Of a DNA stretch of 64,000 bases, positions 43,117 to 51,920 are shown one piece after another. The notes beneath the pieces are model-generated. The model had not been told where the DNA came from. It saw only the letters and a list, made by a program, of their open reading frames with translations, and made no database searches. How positions within the stretch are numbered: the first letter of the stretch is position 1; each line of letters opens with the position of its first letter. This DNA comes from DASPHG01 sp963748315 (GTDB lineage Bacteria; Actinomycetota; Thermoleophilia; Solirubrobacterales; Thermoleophilaceae), in assembly GCA_963748315.1 (NCBI GenBank), contig CAVVIK010000006.1, forward strand, positions 744,001 to 808,000, read 5' to 3'. The position numbers were made by a program, and so were the translations under genes.

Positions 43117-44475
43117 CTATCCGTCCAGCTTGGGCGACCGCCAGTCCGCGGCCAGGCGCGATTCGAGCTCTTCGCCGAGCTCGTCGATCGCGATCCGGTC
43201 CTGCGAGAGCGAATCGCGGTCGCGCAGCGTGACGGTGCGGTCGTCGAGCGTCTGGTGGTCGACCGTCACGCCCCACGGGGTGCCGATCTCGTCCTGGCGG
43301 CGGTAGCGCTTGCCGATCGAGCCGCCCGTGTCGTACTCGGCCGGCATCCGCTCGCGCAGGTCCTCGTAGATCTCGCGCGCGAGCTCCGGCTGGCCGTCCT
43401 TGTTCACGAGCGGGAGGACGGCCACCTTGACGGGCGCCATGCGCGGATGGAGCCGGAGCACGACGCGCTGCCGTCCCTCGATCTCCTCCTCGTCGTAGGC
43501 ATCGACGATGAAGGCGAGCGCCGCGCGGTCCGCGCCCGCCGCAGGCTCGATCACGTGCGGCACGTAGCGCTCGCCGGTGCCGGCGTCGACGTACTCCAGC
43601 TTCTCGCCCGAGTGCTTCATGTGCTGGGTCAGGTCGAAGTCGCCGCGGTTGGCGATCCCCTCGAGCTCCGACCAGCCCATCGGGAAGAGGTACTCGACGT
43701 CAGAGGTCGCGCTCGAGTAGTGCGAAAGCTCGTCGGCATCGTGCGCGCGCAGGCGCACCTGGTCGGGGCGGATCCCGAGGTCGACGTACCAGCGCATGCG
43801 CTCCTCGAGCCAGTGCTCGTGCCACTTCTGCGCCTCGGCCGGCGGGACGAAGTACTCCATCTCCATCTGCTCGAACTCGCGCGTGCGGAAGATGAAGTTG
43901 CCGGGCGTGATCTCGTTGCGGAACGACTTGCCGACCTGCGCGATCCCGAATGGCGGCTTCTTCCGCGCGAATTGCAGGACGTTCTTGAAGTTGAGGAAGA
44001 TCCCCTGGGCGGTTTCGGGGCGCAGGAATACGCGCGAGCCCTCCTCCGCGACCGGGCCCATGTGGGTCTCGAACATGAGGTTGAACATGCGCGGCTCGGA
44101 CAGCTCGCCGCCGCATTCCGGGCAGCGGAGCTCGCCCTCGGGCTGCGCCTCGCGCAGGTGATCCTCACGCCAGCGCCGCTTGCACTCGCCGAGGCACTGG
44201 ACCAGCGGATCGGTGAAGCCCTCCAGGTGGCCCGAGGCTTCCCACGTCTTCGGGTGCAGGATGATCGCGGAGTCGAGGGCGACGATGTCGTCGCGCAGCT
44301 GGAGCATCGAGCGCCACCACTCGTTCTTCACGTTGTTCTTCAGGAGCACGCCGTAGTGCCCGTAGTCGTAGGTGTTCGCGAGCCCGCCGTAGATCTCCGA
44401 CGACGGGAAGATGAACCCGCGCCGCTTGCAGAGGGCGACGATGGTGTCCATCGAGAGCGTGTCCTGCGATGCCAT
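43117..44475 (-). CDS. glyS: Glycine-tRNA ligase, alpha2 type
   Basis: 452 aa class II synthetase. Motif 1 region SSEIYGGLANTYDYGHYGVL, motif 2 QVGKSFRNEITPGNFIFRTREFEQ (with FRNE), motif 3 near the end (VVLRLHPRMAPVKVAVLPL), anticodon-binding domain at about 350-450. A zinc knuckle RCPECGGEL is present. This is the single-chain dimeric form. A TAAGGT box lies 7 nt before the ATG. Confidence 0.96.
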   Translation of the reverse strand: MASQDTLSMDTIVALCKRRGFIFPSSEIYGGLANTYDYGHYGVLLKNNVKNEWWRSMLQLRDDIVALDSAIILHPKTWEASGHLEGFTDPLVQCLGECKRRWREDHLREAQPEGELRCPECGGELSEPRMFNLMFETHMGPVAEEGSRVFLRPETAQGIFLNFKNVLQFARKKPPFGIAQVGKSFRNEITPGNFIFRTREFEQMEMEYFVPPAEAQKWHEHWLEERMRWYVDLGIRPDQVRLRAHDADELSHYSSATSDVEYLFPMGWSELEGIANRGDFDLTQHMKHSGEKLEYVDAGTGERYVPHVIEPAAGADRAALAFIVDAYDEEEIEGRQRVVLRLHPRMAPVKVAVLPLVNKDGQPELAREIYEDLRERMPAEYDTGGSIGKRYRRQDEIGTPWGVTVDHQTLDDRTVTLRDRDSLSQDRIAIDELGEELESRLAADWRSPKLDG

Positions 44476-44482
44476 CGGGCGA

Positions 44483-44488
44483 ACCTTA
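44483..44488 (-). promoter_or_regulatory. -10 box of glyS
   Basis: TAAGGT on the minus strand, 7 nt before ATG 44475; leaderless start predicted. Confidence 0.55.
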
Positions 44489-44550
44489 TTCGCGGAACTA
44501 GCGGGGTTCGTTCGCCACGCCGTCGGGTAGTTGGGCTATACGTGAATTCG

Positions 44551-44652
44551 ATGACGCGGCCGATACGCCATCTCGCGGCATGGTTCGTCTGGCATTCGAT
44601 GAGGATCTCGCTGCTCGACGACCTCGACGCTCCGCAGCGCCCGACGGCCTAG
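44551..44652 (+). CDS. Possible 33-aa peptide
   Basis: ATG 44551 to TAG 44652 in the 215-bp gap between glyS and the zinc-ribbon gene; TATACG lies 8 nt before the start. Contains a short hydrophobic/aromatic run (HLAAWFVWHSM). Could equally be chance. Confidence 0.25.
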   Translation: MTRPIRHLAAWFVWHSMRISLLDDLDAPQRPTA

Positions 44653-44667
44653 CTGGAACCGGTTACT

Positions 44668-44690
44668 GGCACTCCTATACTCGGAGTGCC
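44668..44690 (+). promoter_or_regulatory. Inverted repeat enclosing -10 box of zinc-ribbon gene
   Basis: GGCACTCC-TATACTC-GGAGTGCC: perfect 8-bp arms with the near-consensus -10 TATACT exactly in the loop, ending one base before ATG 44691. A dyad placed over a -10 box is what an operator looks like; transcription from it would be leaderless. Confidence 0.65.
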
Positions 44691-44963
44691 ATGCCTTTCT
44701 ACGAGTACCGGTGCGAGAAGGGCCATACGTTCGAGGTGATGCAGAAGATGACCGACGACCCGGTCACGACCTGCCAGACCTGCGACGCCAAGGTCCAGCG
44801 CGTCTTCCACCCCGTCGCGGTGCACTTCAAGGGCTCGGGCTTCTACAACACCGACTACGGCAAGAAGGGCTCGAAGCCGGCCGAGAAGAGCTCGGACTCG
44901 AAACCGGAGAAGTCCGAGACGAAGTCCGAGAGCAAGACCGAGACGAAGTCCTCAACCGACTAG
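44691..44963 (+). CDS. FmdB-family zinc-ribbon protein
   Basis: 90 aa. MPFYEYRCEKGHTFEVMQKM, then CQTCDAKVQRVFHP and VHFKGSGFYNTDYG: the FmdB/CxxC regulatory-protein family, with a four-residue metal site in which the second ligand of the first knuckle is His-like (C-x2-GH). The C-terminal 35 residues are Lys/Ser/Glu low-complexity. Possible regulator or small-protein partner. The dyad over its promoter suggests autoregulation. Overlaps the convergent LCP gene by 12 bases. Confidence 0.85.
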   Translation: MPFYEYRCEKGHTFEVMQKMTDDPVTTCQTCDAKVQRVFHPVAVHFKGSGFYNTDYGKKGSKPAEKSSDSKPEKSETKSESKTETKSSTD

Positions 44964-46013
44964 GTCGTCGACGGCCTCCGCGCGCTCGGCCTCCGTGCAC
45001 GGCAGGCACTCGAGCACCTTCGTCTTTCCCGCCCCGCCGGTCAGGAGGTCGGTGAAGAGCGCGAGCAGGCCGGGCCCCTTCATGTCCGAGCGGATCGTCT
45101 GCGGTGCCTCCCAGCTGACGAGTGGGAGCCGGAAGAAGGTCGACGGCGAGAGGATCTGAGAGCGGATCGCGCTCAGGACCTGCTGCTGGCGCGCCGCGCG
45201 GTCGCGGTCGTCCTCGGAGATGTCGCATTCGTTCTTGCGCACGCGCGCGAACGCGAGCGCCTCCTTCCCGTCGAGGTGGTGCTCGCCCTTCGACAGGCGC
45301 ACGCGCTTGCCGCCGAACGAGTTGGAGCGGATGCAGTCGTCGAGGTCGACGTCGATCCCGCCGAGCGCGTCGATGAAGTCGGGGAAGTCCTCGAAGCTGA
45401 CCTCGACGATGTGGTTGATCTCGAGGCCGTTCCCGAGGTAGGCCTCGACCGTCTTGATCATCAGCGGCGCGCCGCCGAACGCGTACGCCGCGTTGATCTT
45501 CTGGAGCCCGTGGCCCGGGATGTCGACAGGCGAGTCGCGCAGGATCGAGAGCTTCCGCACCGAGCCGACGCCGACGTGCATCAGCAGGATGCTGTCCGCG
45601 CGGGCCGGGAGGCCGGAGACCCCGGGCTCGAGCGTGTCCTCAGGGCGCTCGTCGGAGCCGAGGACGAGGATCGTGCTTCCGGTCAAGAGGCTCCCGCCGC
45701 TCGAGAGCGCGTCCTCGGTCTCGTCGGAGACGCCGTCGGTGACCTGTGCGCTCACCATGAACAGGACGAACGAGAGCAGTAGCCACGCGCCGACCGCGAT
45801 GGCGACCCACTTGAGGATCCGCCGCCAGAGAGGCCGCTGGGGTCCCCTGGGCTCGACGGGCTCCTGCTCGTCGCCGCGCTCGCGCTGAGCCCGTCGCCGT
45901 GCAGCCTCGCGCAGTTGCGCGACCTGGTCGCTCGGCCCCTTCAGACGGTCGAGGAGGCCGCGGCGCGAGCGATAGACCTTGTATTCGGGCTTGTCGGGCG
46001 GCCGTTCGGCCAT
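44952..46013 (-). CDS. LytR-CpsA-Psr family cell-wall ligase
   Basis: 353 aa. Basic cytoplasmic N-terminus, one membrane helix (ILKWVAIAVGAWLLLSFVLF), then the LCP domain: TILVLGSDERPED, RADSILLMHVG, LSILRDSPVDIPGHGLQKIN, AYLGNGLEINHIVEV and LDGKEALAFARVRK. Transfers polyprenyl-phosphate-linked glycans to peptidoglycan outside the membrane; the Arg residues bind the pyrophosphate. ATG 46013 is preferred to 46037, which would lie within the divergent ROK gene; TATACA is 6 nt before 46013. Confidence 0.88.
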   Translation of the reverse strand: MAERPPDKPEYKVYRSRRGLLDRLKGPSDQVAQLREAARRRAQRERGDEQEPVEPRGPQRPLWRRILKWVAIAVGAWLLLSFVLFMVSAQVTDGVSDETEDALSSGGSLLTGSTILVLGSDERPEDTLEPGVSGLPARADSILLMHVGVGSVRKLSILRDSPVDIPGHGLQKINAAYAFGGAPLMIKTVEAYLGNGLEINHIVEVSFEDFPDFIDALGGIDVDLDDCIRSNSFGGKRVRLSKGEHHLDGKEALAFARVRKNECDISEDDRDRAARQQQVLSAIRSQILSPSTFFRLPLVSWEAPQTIRSDMKGPGLLALFTDLLTGGAGKTKVLECLPCTEAERAEAVDDLVG

Positions 46014-46023
46014 CCGGGGTGTA

Positions 46024-46029
46024 TAGCGT
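46024..46029 (+). promoter_or_regulatory. -10 box of ROK gene
   Basis: TAGCGT, 6 nt before ATG 46036, interlocked with the minus-strand TATACA of the LCP gene. Confidence 0.5.
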
Positions 46030-46035
46030 CCGGCC

Positions 46036-46974
46036 ATGGCCGAGAGGCGAGTGGTGGGGATCGACGCGGGTGGTACGAAGCTGCTCGCGGGCGTTGTCGA
46101 CGAAGGGCTTGCCGTGCACCACCGCCTGCACCGGCTGTGGCGAGGCACCGAGCGCCAGGACGTGCTGGACCTGTTCGTCGAGGTCGTCGAAGAGGCGCTC
46201 GCCGAGGCGCCGGAGGCCGAGGCGGTCGGCTTCGGCATCCCGTCGCTGATGGACGCCGACCGCGCGGTGTCGCTCGAGTGCGTTCACCTCCCGCTGGCGG
46301 GGGTGCCTTTCCGCGACCTCATGAGCGAGCGCCTCGACCGGCCGGTCGTGGTGGACAACGACGCGAACTGCGCGCTGCTCGCCGAGGCGCGAGCCGGCGC
46401 CGCGAAGGGCGCGGCCGATGCACTCATGCTCACGCTCGGCACCGGCATCGGCGGGGCGATCCTCGCGCGTGGAGAGCTCTATCGCGGGGTCGGGAGCGCG
46501 GGCGAACTCGGGCACACCGTCGTGGACATCGACGGCCAGCCGTGCTCGTGCGGCGGGCGCGGTTGCCTGGAGACGGTCGCGTCGGGTCCCGCCTTCCGCC
46601 GGGCGGGCGAAGTCGCGGCGGACGCTCAGCCCGACTCGGCGCTGGGCGAGGCGAAGGCGTCAGGCCGGGAGATCACCGGCACGCTCGTCACCGAGCTGGC
46701 CGGCGAGGGCGACGCTGCAGCGGTCGCCGTGATCACCGACGCCGGCCGCAAGCTGGGCGCAGGGCTCGCGAGCCTCGCGAACGCGTTCAGCCCGGAGGTG
46801 ATCGTGATCGGCGGCGGCGCGTCGGCGGCGGGCGAGCTCCTACTCGAGCCCGCACGCGAGGAGTTGAAGCGTCGCGCGCTCGGCCCGAACCGGGACGTGC
46901 GCGTGGTCGCGGCGCACTTCGCCGACGAGGCGGGGATGCTGGGAGCCGCGGTGTTGGCACTGGAGAAGCGATGA
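46036..46974 (+). CDS. ROK-family sugar kinase (glucokinase-like)
   Basis: 312 aa. ATP loop VVGIDAGGTKLLAGVV, catalytic Asp in VVVDNDANCALLAEA, TLGTGIGGAI, and the ROK zinc motif GELGHTVVDIDG followed by CSCGGRGCLE. No HTH domain, so a kinase rather than a repressor; glucose, fructose or N-acetyl sugars are candidate substrates. Overlaps rsmI as ATGA. Divergent from the LCP gene, 22 bases between starts. Confidence 0.9.
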   Translation: MAERRVVGIDAGGTKLLAGVVDEGLAVHHRLHRLWRGTERQDVLDLFVEVVEEALAEAPEAEAVGFGIPSLMDADRAVSLECVHLPLAGVPFRDLMSERLDRPVVVDNDANCALLAEARAGAAKGAADALMLTLGTGIGGAILARGELYRGVGSAGELGHTVVDIDGQPCSCGGRGCLETVASGPAFRRAGEVAADAQPDSALGEAKASGREITGTLVTELAGEGDAAAVAVITDAGRKLGAGLASLANAFSPEVIVIGGGASAAGELLLEPAREELKRRALGPNRDVRVVAAHFADEAGMLGAAVLALEKR

Positions 46975-47792
46975 GCGACCAGGACGCGGGCCACCTCGTT
47001 GTGTGTCCGACGCCGATCGGCAACCTCGAGGACGTGACCCTGCGCGTCCTGTCGGCGCTACGGACCGTCGACCTCGTGGCGTGCGAGGACACGCGCAGGA
47101 CGCGCAAGCTGCTCGACCGTCACGACGTCGGCGCGAAGCTCGTCTCCTACCACGAGCACAACGAGCGCAAGCGCACAGCCGAGTTGGTCGATGCCATGCG
47201 GGCCGGCAAGAAGGTCGCGCTCGTCTCGGACTCGGGTACGCCGCTCGTCTCCGATCCCGGCTACGCGTTGGTGCGCGCGTGCGTCGCGGCAGGGCTCGAA
47301 GTCGAGGTGCTGCCCGGGCCGTCGGCTGCGCTGACGGCGCTCGTGGCCTCGGGGTTGCCGCCCGACCGCTGGCGCTTCGCCGGCTTCCTGCCGCGAAAGA
47401 AGACCGAGCGCCGCAAGACGCTCGAAGAGCCAGGCGGGACCCTTGTCGCATTCGAGTCCCCCAACCGGCTTCCCTCGACGCTCGCGCTGCTCGCCGAGAT
47501 CGACCCGCGCCGCGAGGCCGCCGTGTGCCGCGAGCTGACGAAGGCACACGAGGAGGTCGTCCGCGGCACCGCCGCCGAGCTGCGCGACCGCTTCACGGAG
47601 GCGCCGAAGGGGGAGGTCGTGCTCGTCGTCGGCCCCGAGGAGGGAGGCCACGACGCTGCCCCGCTAGCCGCGATCGCAGCGATGCACCGCCTGGTCGACG
47701 CGGGGGCGAAGCCGCGCGAGGCGGCCAAGGTGGTGGCCGACCTGACCGGGGCGAGCGCGAACGCGCTCTACGACGCAGTGGCCGGTGCGTAG
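46971..47792 (+). CDS. rsmI: 16S rRNA (cytidine1402-2'-O)-methyltransferase
   Basis: 273 aa. VVCPTPIGNLEDVTLRVL, ACEDTRRTRKLLDRHD, SYHEHNERKR, ALVSDSGTPLVSDPGYALVR and LPGPSAALTALVASGLP, all hallmarks of the tetrapyrrole-methylase fold enzyme RsmI. Methylates the ribose of C1402 in the decoding centre. ATG within the ROK stop (ATGA). Confidence 0.96.
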   Translation: MSDQDAGHLVVCPTPIGNLEDVTLRVLSALRTVDLVACEDTRRTRKLLDRHDVGAKLVSYHEHNERKRTAELVDAMRAGKKVALVSDSGTPLVSDPGYALVRACVAAGLEVEVLPGPSAALTALVASGLPPDRWRFAGFLPRKKTERRKTLEEPGGTLVAFESPNRLPSTLALLAEIDPRREAAVCRELTKAHEEVVRGTAAELRDRFTEAPKGEVVLVVGPEEGGHDAAPLAAIAAMHRLVDAGAKPREAAKVVADLTGASANALYDAVAGA

Positions 47793-47804
47793 CATCGGGT
47801 GCGC

Positions 47805-49322
47805 GTGAGCTACTACGTCACCACCCCGATCTACTACGTGAACGGCGAGCCGCATCTCGGTCACGCCTACACGACGATCGCCGCCGACGTGCTCGCCCGT
47901 CACATGCGCCAGCGCGGCGAGGACGTCTTCTTCCTGACCGGCACGGACGAGCACGGCGAGCCGGTCGCCTTCGCCGCCGAGAAGCTCGGGATCAGCCCGC
48001 GCGAGCTGGCTGACAAGAACGCGGAGCGGTTCAAGGCGGTGTCGGCACTCGTGAACGCGACGAACGACTTCTTCATCCGCACGTCCGACCCGCGGCACGT
48101 GGCGAAGGTGCAGGAGGTGCTCCAGCGGGTGCACGACGCGGGCCACGTCTACAAGGGCACGTACGAGGGCTACTACTGCCCGCGCTGCGCCGACTTCAAG
48201 TCCGACGCGGAGCTGATCGAGGGCAACAAGTGCCCGATCCACCTGATCGAGCTCGAGCGCGAGCAGGAGGAGAACTGGTTCTTCCGGCTCTCGACCTTCC
48301 AGGAGCCGCTCGAGCGGATGTTCGAGGAGCGGCCCGACTGGGTCCTGCCGCGCAACCGCTACAACGAGGCGCTCTCGTTCGTCAGGCAGGGCCTCAACGA
48401 CGTCTCCCTGACCCGCGCGCGGATCACCTGGGGCGTGCCGGTGCCGTGGGACGAGGGGCATGTCTTCTACGTCTGGTTCGACGCCCTCCTCAACTACTAC
48501 ACGGCGTTGTCGTTCGCGCGCGAGGGCGAGGACCTGACCGACCGCTTCTGGCCGGCCACGGTGCACGTGATGGCGAAGGACATCCTGAAGTTCCACACCG
48601 TCTTCTGGCCCGCGCTCCTGATGGCGGCGGACATCGAGTTGCCCAAGCGCGACTTCATCCACGGCTACCTGCTGATGGACGAGCACAAGATGTCGAAGTC
48701 GCTCGGCAACGTCGTCGACCCGTTCCGCATCGTCGAGCTGTTCGGTGCCGATGCGCTGCGCTTCTACGTCCTGCGCGAAGTCAACTTCGGACAGGACGGC
48801 TCGATCTCGACCGAGGGCTTCGAGCGCCGCTACACAAGCGAGCTCGCGAACGAGTACGGCAACCTGGCGAGCCGCACGATCGCGATGATCCACAGGTATC
48901 GCGAAGGCACGGTGCCCGATGCCGAGGCGCCCGCCGAGATCGTCGCCGCGTTCGCCGACGCGCCCGCGCGCGTCATGGAGCGCTTCGACGTGGTCGAGCT
49001 GACCGCCGCGCTCGAGGAGATCTGGACGCTCGTGCGGCGGCTGAACGCGTTCGTCCAGGAGGAGCAGCCGTGGCAGCTCTCCAAGGACGAGGCGCAGGCG
49101 GAGCGACTGGACGCCGCGCTCTACTCGCTTGCGGAGGGGCTGCGCGTGGTGTCGCTCCTGCTCGTGCCGTTCATGCCCGACGCCGCCGACAAGCTGCTCA
49201 GCGCCCTCGGGCAGGCCGACCGGTCGCTCGAGACGGCGCGTTTCGGGTCGGTGGGCGGCGGTGCCCGCATCGAGGAGCTCGAGCCGCTCTTCCCGCGCGT
49301 CGAGGCGCCCGCGTCCACCTGA
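47805..49322 (+). CDS. metG: Methionine-tRNA ligase
   Basis: 505 aa from GTG 47805 (GTG 47799 adds two residues). HIGH motif as HLGHAYT after YYVTTPIYYVNGEP, zinc knuckle YYCPRCADF with NKCPIH, KMSKS as DEHKMSKSLGNVVDP, and the alpha-helical anticodon domain at the end. No C-terminal dimer domain. TAGCAT (47790-47795), overlapping the rsmI stop, lies 9 nt before GTG 47805. Confidence 0.96.
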   Translation: MSYYVTTPIYYVNGEPHLGHAYTTIAADVLARHMRQRGEDVFFLTGTDEHGEPVAFAAEKLGISPRELADKNAERFKAVSALVNATNDFFIRTSDPRHVAKVQEVLQRVHDAGHVYKGTYEGYYCPRCADFKSDAELIEGNKCPIHLIELEREQEENWFFRLSTFQEPLERMFEERPDWVLPRNRYNEALSFVRQGLNDVSLTRARITWGVPVPWDEGHVFYVWFDALLNYYTALSFAREGEDLTDRFWPATVHVMAKDILKFHTVFWPALLMAADIELPKRDFIHGYLLMDEHKMSKSLGNVVDPFRIVELFGADALRFYVLREVNFGQDGSISTEGFERRYTSELANEYGNLASRTIAMIHRYREGTVPDAEAPAEIVAAFADAPARVMERFDVVELTAALEEIWTLVRRLNAFVQEEQPWQLSKDEAQAERLDAALYSLAEGLRVVSLLLVPFMPDAADKLLSALGQADRSLETARFGSVGGGARIEELEPLFPRVEAPAST

Positions 49323-49324
49323 CG

Positions 49325-50386
49325 ATGGCGACGCTCGCAACCGCTCTGGCGGTCGCCGCGGCGGGCCTCGGAGGGGCGGAGGGCAGCGCGGTGCGCGACC
49401 TGACGCCCGGCCAGCTCGCCGGGCAGCGCGTGGTCTCGGGCTTTCAGGGCCTGACGCCGCCCCGCGACCTCCTGCGCCGCATCCGGCGCGGCAAGGTCGG
49501 CGGCGTGATCCTCTTCGGCCAGAACGTCGCAAGCCGCGACCAGGTTGCGCGCATGGTGCGGCGGCTCCAGTCCGTGCGGCGGCCCGCCGCGGTCGACCAG
49601 CCGCTGCTCGTGATGGTCGACCAGGAGGGCGGGCCCGTCCGTCGCATCCCGGGCGCGCCGGAGCGCTCCGCGGCGGAGATCGGCGCCACCGGCCGCGTGG
49701 CCGCGGCGCGCAGGGCCGGCCGAGCCGCGGGCCGGAACCTTCGCTCCGCTCGCGTCAACGTGGACCTCGCGCCGGTTGCGGACGTCGCGCGTCCGGGCAG
49801 CGCGATGGAGCGCGAGCGGCGCTCGTACGGGCGCCGGCCACGCAAGGTCGCGCGCTTCGCGAGCGCGTTCGCCGCGGGTTTGCAAGGGAGGGGCGTCCTG
49901 GCCACCGGCAAGCACTTCCCCGGTTTCGGCGCGGCGCGCGCGAACACGGACCTCGCGCGCGTCACGATCAACACGCCGCGCGAGCGGCTGCGGCGCGTGG
50001 ACGAGCGCCCATACCGCGCGCTCTTCCGCCGGGGCGTGCGCCTCGTGATGCTGAGCACGGCGATCTACTCGGCGCTCGATCCCGGGACGCCCGCGGCGTT
50101 CTCGCGCCCCATCGCGCGCGGCGAGTTGCGTCGGCGGCTCGGGTTCCGCGGCGTGTCGATGACGGACGCGCTGGGAACGCCCGCCACGGCTCCCTATGGA
50201 GATCCGGCGGAGGTCGGCGTCAGGGCTGCGCGAGCAGGCGTCGACGTGATGCTCTACTCGTCCTACGCCGCGGGTAAGGCGGCAGCCCGCCGGCTCGCGC
50301 GCGCGATCCAGCGAGGCCGCGTGCACCGCTCGCGGGCGGAGCAGTCCGTGCGGCGAATGCTCGAGGTCAGGCGGAGGCTCCGTTGA
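49325..50386 (+). CDS. Secreted GH3 beta-N-acetylglucosaminidase (NagZ-like)
   Basis: 353 aa. Signal peptide at residues 1-22 (LATALAVAAAGLGGAEGSA), then the NagZ-type barrel: GKVGGVILFGQNV, LVMVDQEGGPVRRI, VNVDLAPVADV, TGKHFPGFGAARANTDLA and GVSMTDALGTPA with the catalytic Asp. Very Arg-rich. Trims GlcNAc from wall fragments outside the cell. Second GH3 of the window; the one at 13416-14667 is membrane-anchored. Starts 2 bases after metG and overlaps tatD. Confidence 0.88.
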   Translation: MATLATALAVAAAGLGGAEGSAVRDLTPGQLAGQRVVSGFQGLTPPRDLLRRIRRGKVGGVILFGQNVASRDQVARMVRRLQSVRRPAAVDQPLLVMVDQEGGPVRRIPGAPERSAAEIGATGRVAAARRAGRAAGRNLRSARVNVDLAPVADVARPGSAMERERRSYGRRPRKVARFASAFAAGLQGRGVLATGKHFPGFGAARANTDLARVTINTPRERLRRVDERPYRALFRRGVRLVMLSTAIYSALDPGTPAAFSRPIARGELRRRLGFRGVSMTDALGTPATAPYGDPAEVGVRAARAGVDVMLYSSYAAGKAAARRLARAIQRGRVHRSRAEQSVRRMLEVRRRLR

Positions 50387-51114
50387 TCGACACGCACTGC
50401 CACCTCGACATGTGCGGCGAGGGCGGCGCGGAGGGGCATGGGCTCGCCCGGATCGCGACGGTCGGCATCGACGACGGCGCCATCGAGGCGGCGCTCGAGC
50501 TCGCCGACTCGCACGCGGAGGTCTACGCGATCGTGGGACGGCACCCGAATTCGGCGACCGGCTTCGAGCCGGCGGACGTCGAGCAGATCCGGCGCGCGGC
50601 GGGTCACGCGAAGGTCGTGGCGATCGGCGAGACGGGGCTCGACTACTACCGCGACTACGCGCCGCACGACGACCAGCGGCGCGCGTTCGAGGTGCAGATC
50701 GATCTGGCGCGCGAGCTCGGGAAGCCGCTCGTCATCCACACCCGCGCGGCGGAGGAGGACACGTTCGCGGTGCTCGCCGAGCGCGCGCACGGCGTGACCG
50801 TGGTCATGCACTGCTTCTCGGCCGTGGACCGCTTGGACGACTGCGTCGAGCGCGGATACATGTGCTCGTTCGCGGGCAACGTGACCTATCCGAAGGCGAC
50901 CGACCTGCAGGAGGCGGCCGCACGTGTGCCCGACGAGCTCCTGCTCGTCGAAACCGACGCTCCATTCCTGGCGCCCCAGCCCGTGCGCGGCAAGCCGAAC
51001 GTCCCCTCCAACGTCGTCCACACGGCGCGTAAGCTCGCCGAGCTGCGAGGCGTCTCCTACGACGAGCTCGAGCAGCTCGTCGAGCGCAACGCCGCGCGTG
51101 TCTTCGGCTGGTGA
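50383..51114 (+). CDS. TatD-family metal-dependent DNase
   Basis: 243 aa, TTG start inside the stop of the previous gene (TTGA). Metal motif IDTHCHLDM (HxH), AIGETGLDYYRDYAPHD with Glu and Asp ligands, VIHTRAAEEDT, VMHCFS and LLLETD-type end (LLLVETDAPFLAPQP). Metal-dependent 3'-5' exonuclease of the amidohydrolase fold used in repair. Conserved neighbour of metG and ksgA. Confidence 0.94.
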   Translation: MIDTHCHLDMCGEGGAEGHGLARIATVGIDDGAIEAALELADSHAEVYAIVGRHPNSATGFEPADVEQIRRAAGHAKVVAIGETGLDYYRDYAPHDDQRRAFEVQIDLARELGKPLVIHTRAAEEDTFAVLAERAHGVTVVMHCFSAVDRLDDCVERGYMCSFAGNVTYPKATDLQEAAARVPDELLLVETDAPFLAPQPVRGKPNVPSNVVHTARKLAELRGVSYDELEQLVERNAARVFGW

Positions 51115-51920
51115 GCGGCCAGGGAAGCATCCGCAGGCTGCGCGAGTTCGGCGTCCGCCCGAACCGCGAGCTCGGGCAGAACTTCCTCGTCGACGACAAC
51201 GTCCTGCGCCTGGTCGCCGACGCGGCCGAGCTCTCGGACTCAGACGTCGTGCTCGAGGTTGGCGGTGGCCTCGGTGTCCTGTCCGAGCATCTGGCTCCGC
51301 GCGTCGAGCACCTGCACGTCGTCGAGATCGACCACTCGCTCGAGGCCCCGCTGCGCGACGCGGTCGATGGCTTCGACAACGTCGACCTGCACTTCGCGGA
51401 CGCCGTCGCGCTCGACATGTCCGCGCTGCGCCCGGTACCGACGAAGGTCGTGGCGAACCTGCCGTACGGCGTCGCCGCCACGGTCATCCTCAAGGCGCTC
51501 GAGGAGCTGCCGGGCGCGGGGCTCCTGGTCGCGATGGTTCAGCTCGAGGTCGGGCGGCGGCTGGCGACCGCGCCGGGATCGAAGGAGTACGGCGCCACCA
51601 GCGTGCTCGCTCAGCTCTCGTGCGACGTCAAGGTGCTGCGGCGGATCTCGCCGAACGTCTTTCACCCGGTTCCGAACGTCGACTCGGCGCTCGTGCGCCT
51701 CACGCGCGTCGCGCCGGCGCCCGCCCCGGAACTCGTCGACCTCGTGCACGCGGCGTTCGCACACCGGCGCAAGGCGCTGCCGCGCTCGCTCGCGCTCAAG
51801 GGATTCGACCGCGAAGCTGCGCAGGCCGCGCTCGTGGAGATCGGACATCCCGTCGACGCCCGTGCGGAGCGGCTGTCGCCGGATGACTTCCGCCGCCTCG
51901 CGGGGATACTGCGCGGGTGA
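51111..51920 (+). CDS. rsmA: 16S rRNA (adenine1518/1519-N6)-dimethyltransferase
   Basis: 269 aa, GTG start coupled by GTGA. FGVRPNRELGQNFLVDDNVL, SAM loop LEVGGGLGVLSEHL, catalytic VANLPYGVAATV (NLPY) and the C-terminal helical domain (FAHRRKALPRSLAL). Also called KsgA. Dimethylates two adenines late in 30S assembly. Confidence 0.96.
   Translation: MSGQGSIRRLREFGVRPNRELGQNFLVDDNVLRLVADAAELSDSDVVLEVGGGLGVLSEHLAPRVEHLHVVEIDHSLEAPLRDAVDGFDNVDLHFADAVALDMSALRPVPTKVVANLPYGVAATVILKALEELPGAGLLVAMVQLEVGRRLATAPGSKEYGATSVLAQLSCDVKVLRRISPNVFHPVPNVDSALVRLTRVAPAPAPELVDLVHAAFAHRRKALPRSLALKGFDREAAQAALVEIGHPVDARAERLSPDDFRRLAGILRG

Noticed and set aside
42199..44652. Plus-strand open frame of 817 codons opposite the alpha/beta hydrolase and glyS
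   Set aside because: Antisense shadow; both minus-strand proteins are clearly real.
46014..46037. LCP protein starting at ATG 46037 in CATG with the ROK start
   Set aside because: ATG 46013 has a -10-like TATACA at the usual distance and the first eight residues of the longer form are not typical, although a CATG overlap as at 29390 cannot be excluded.
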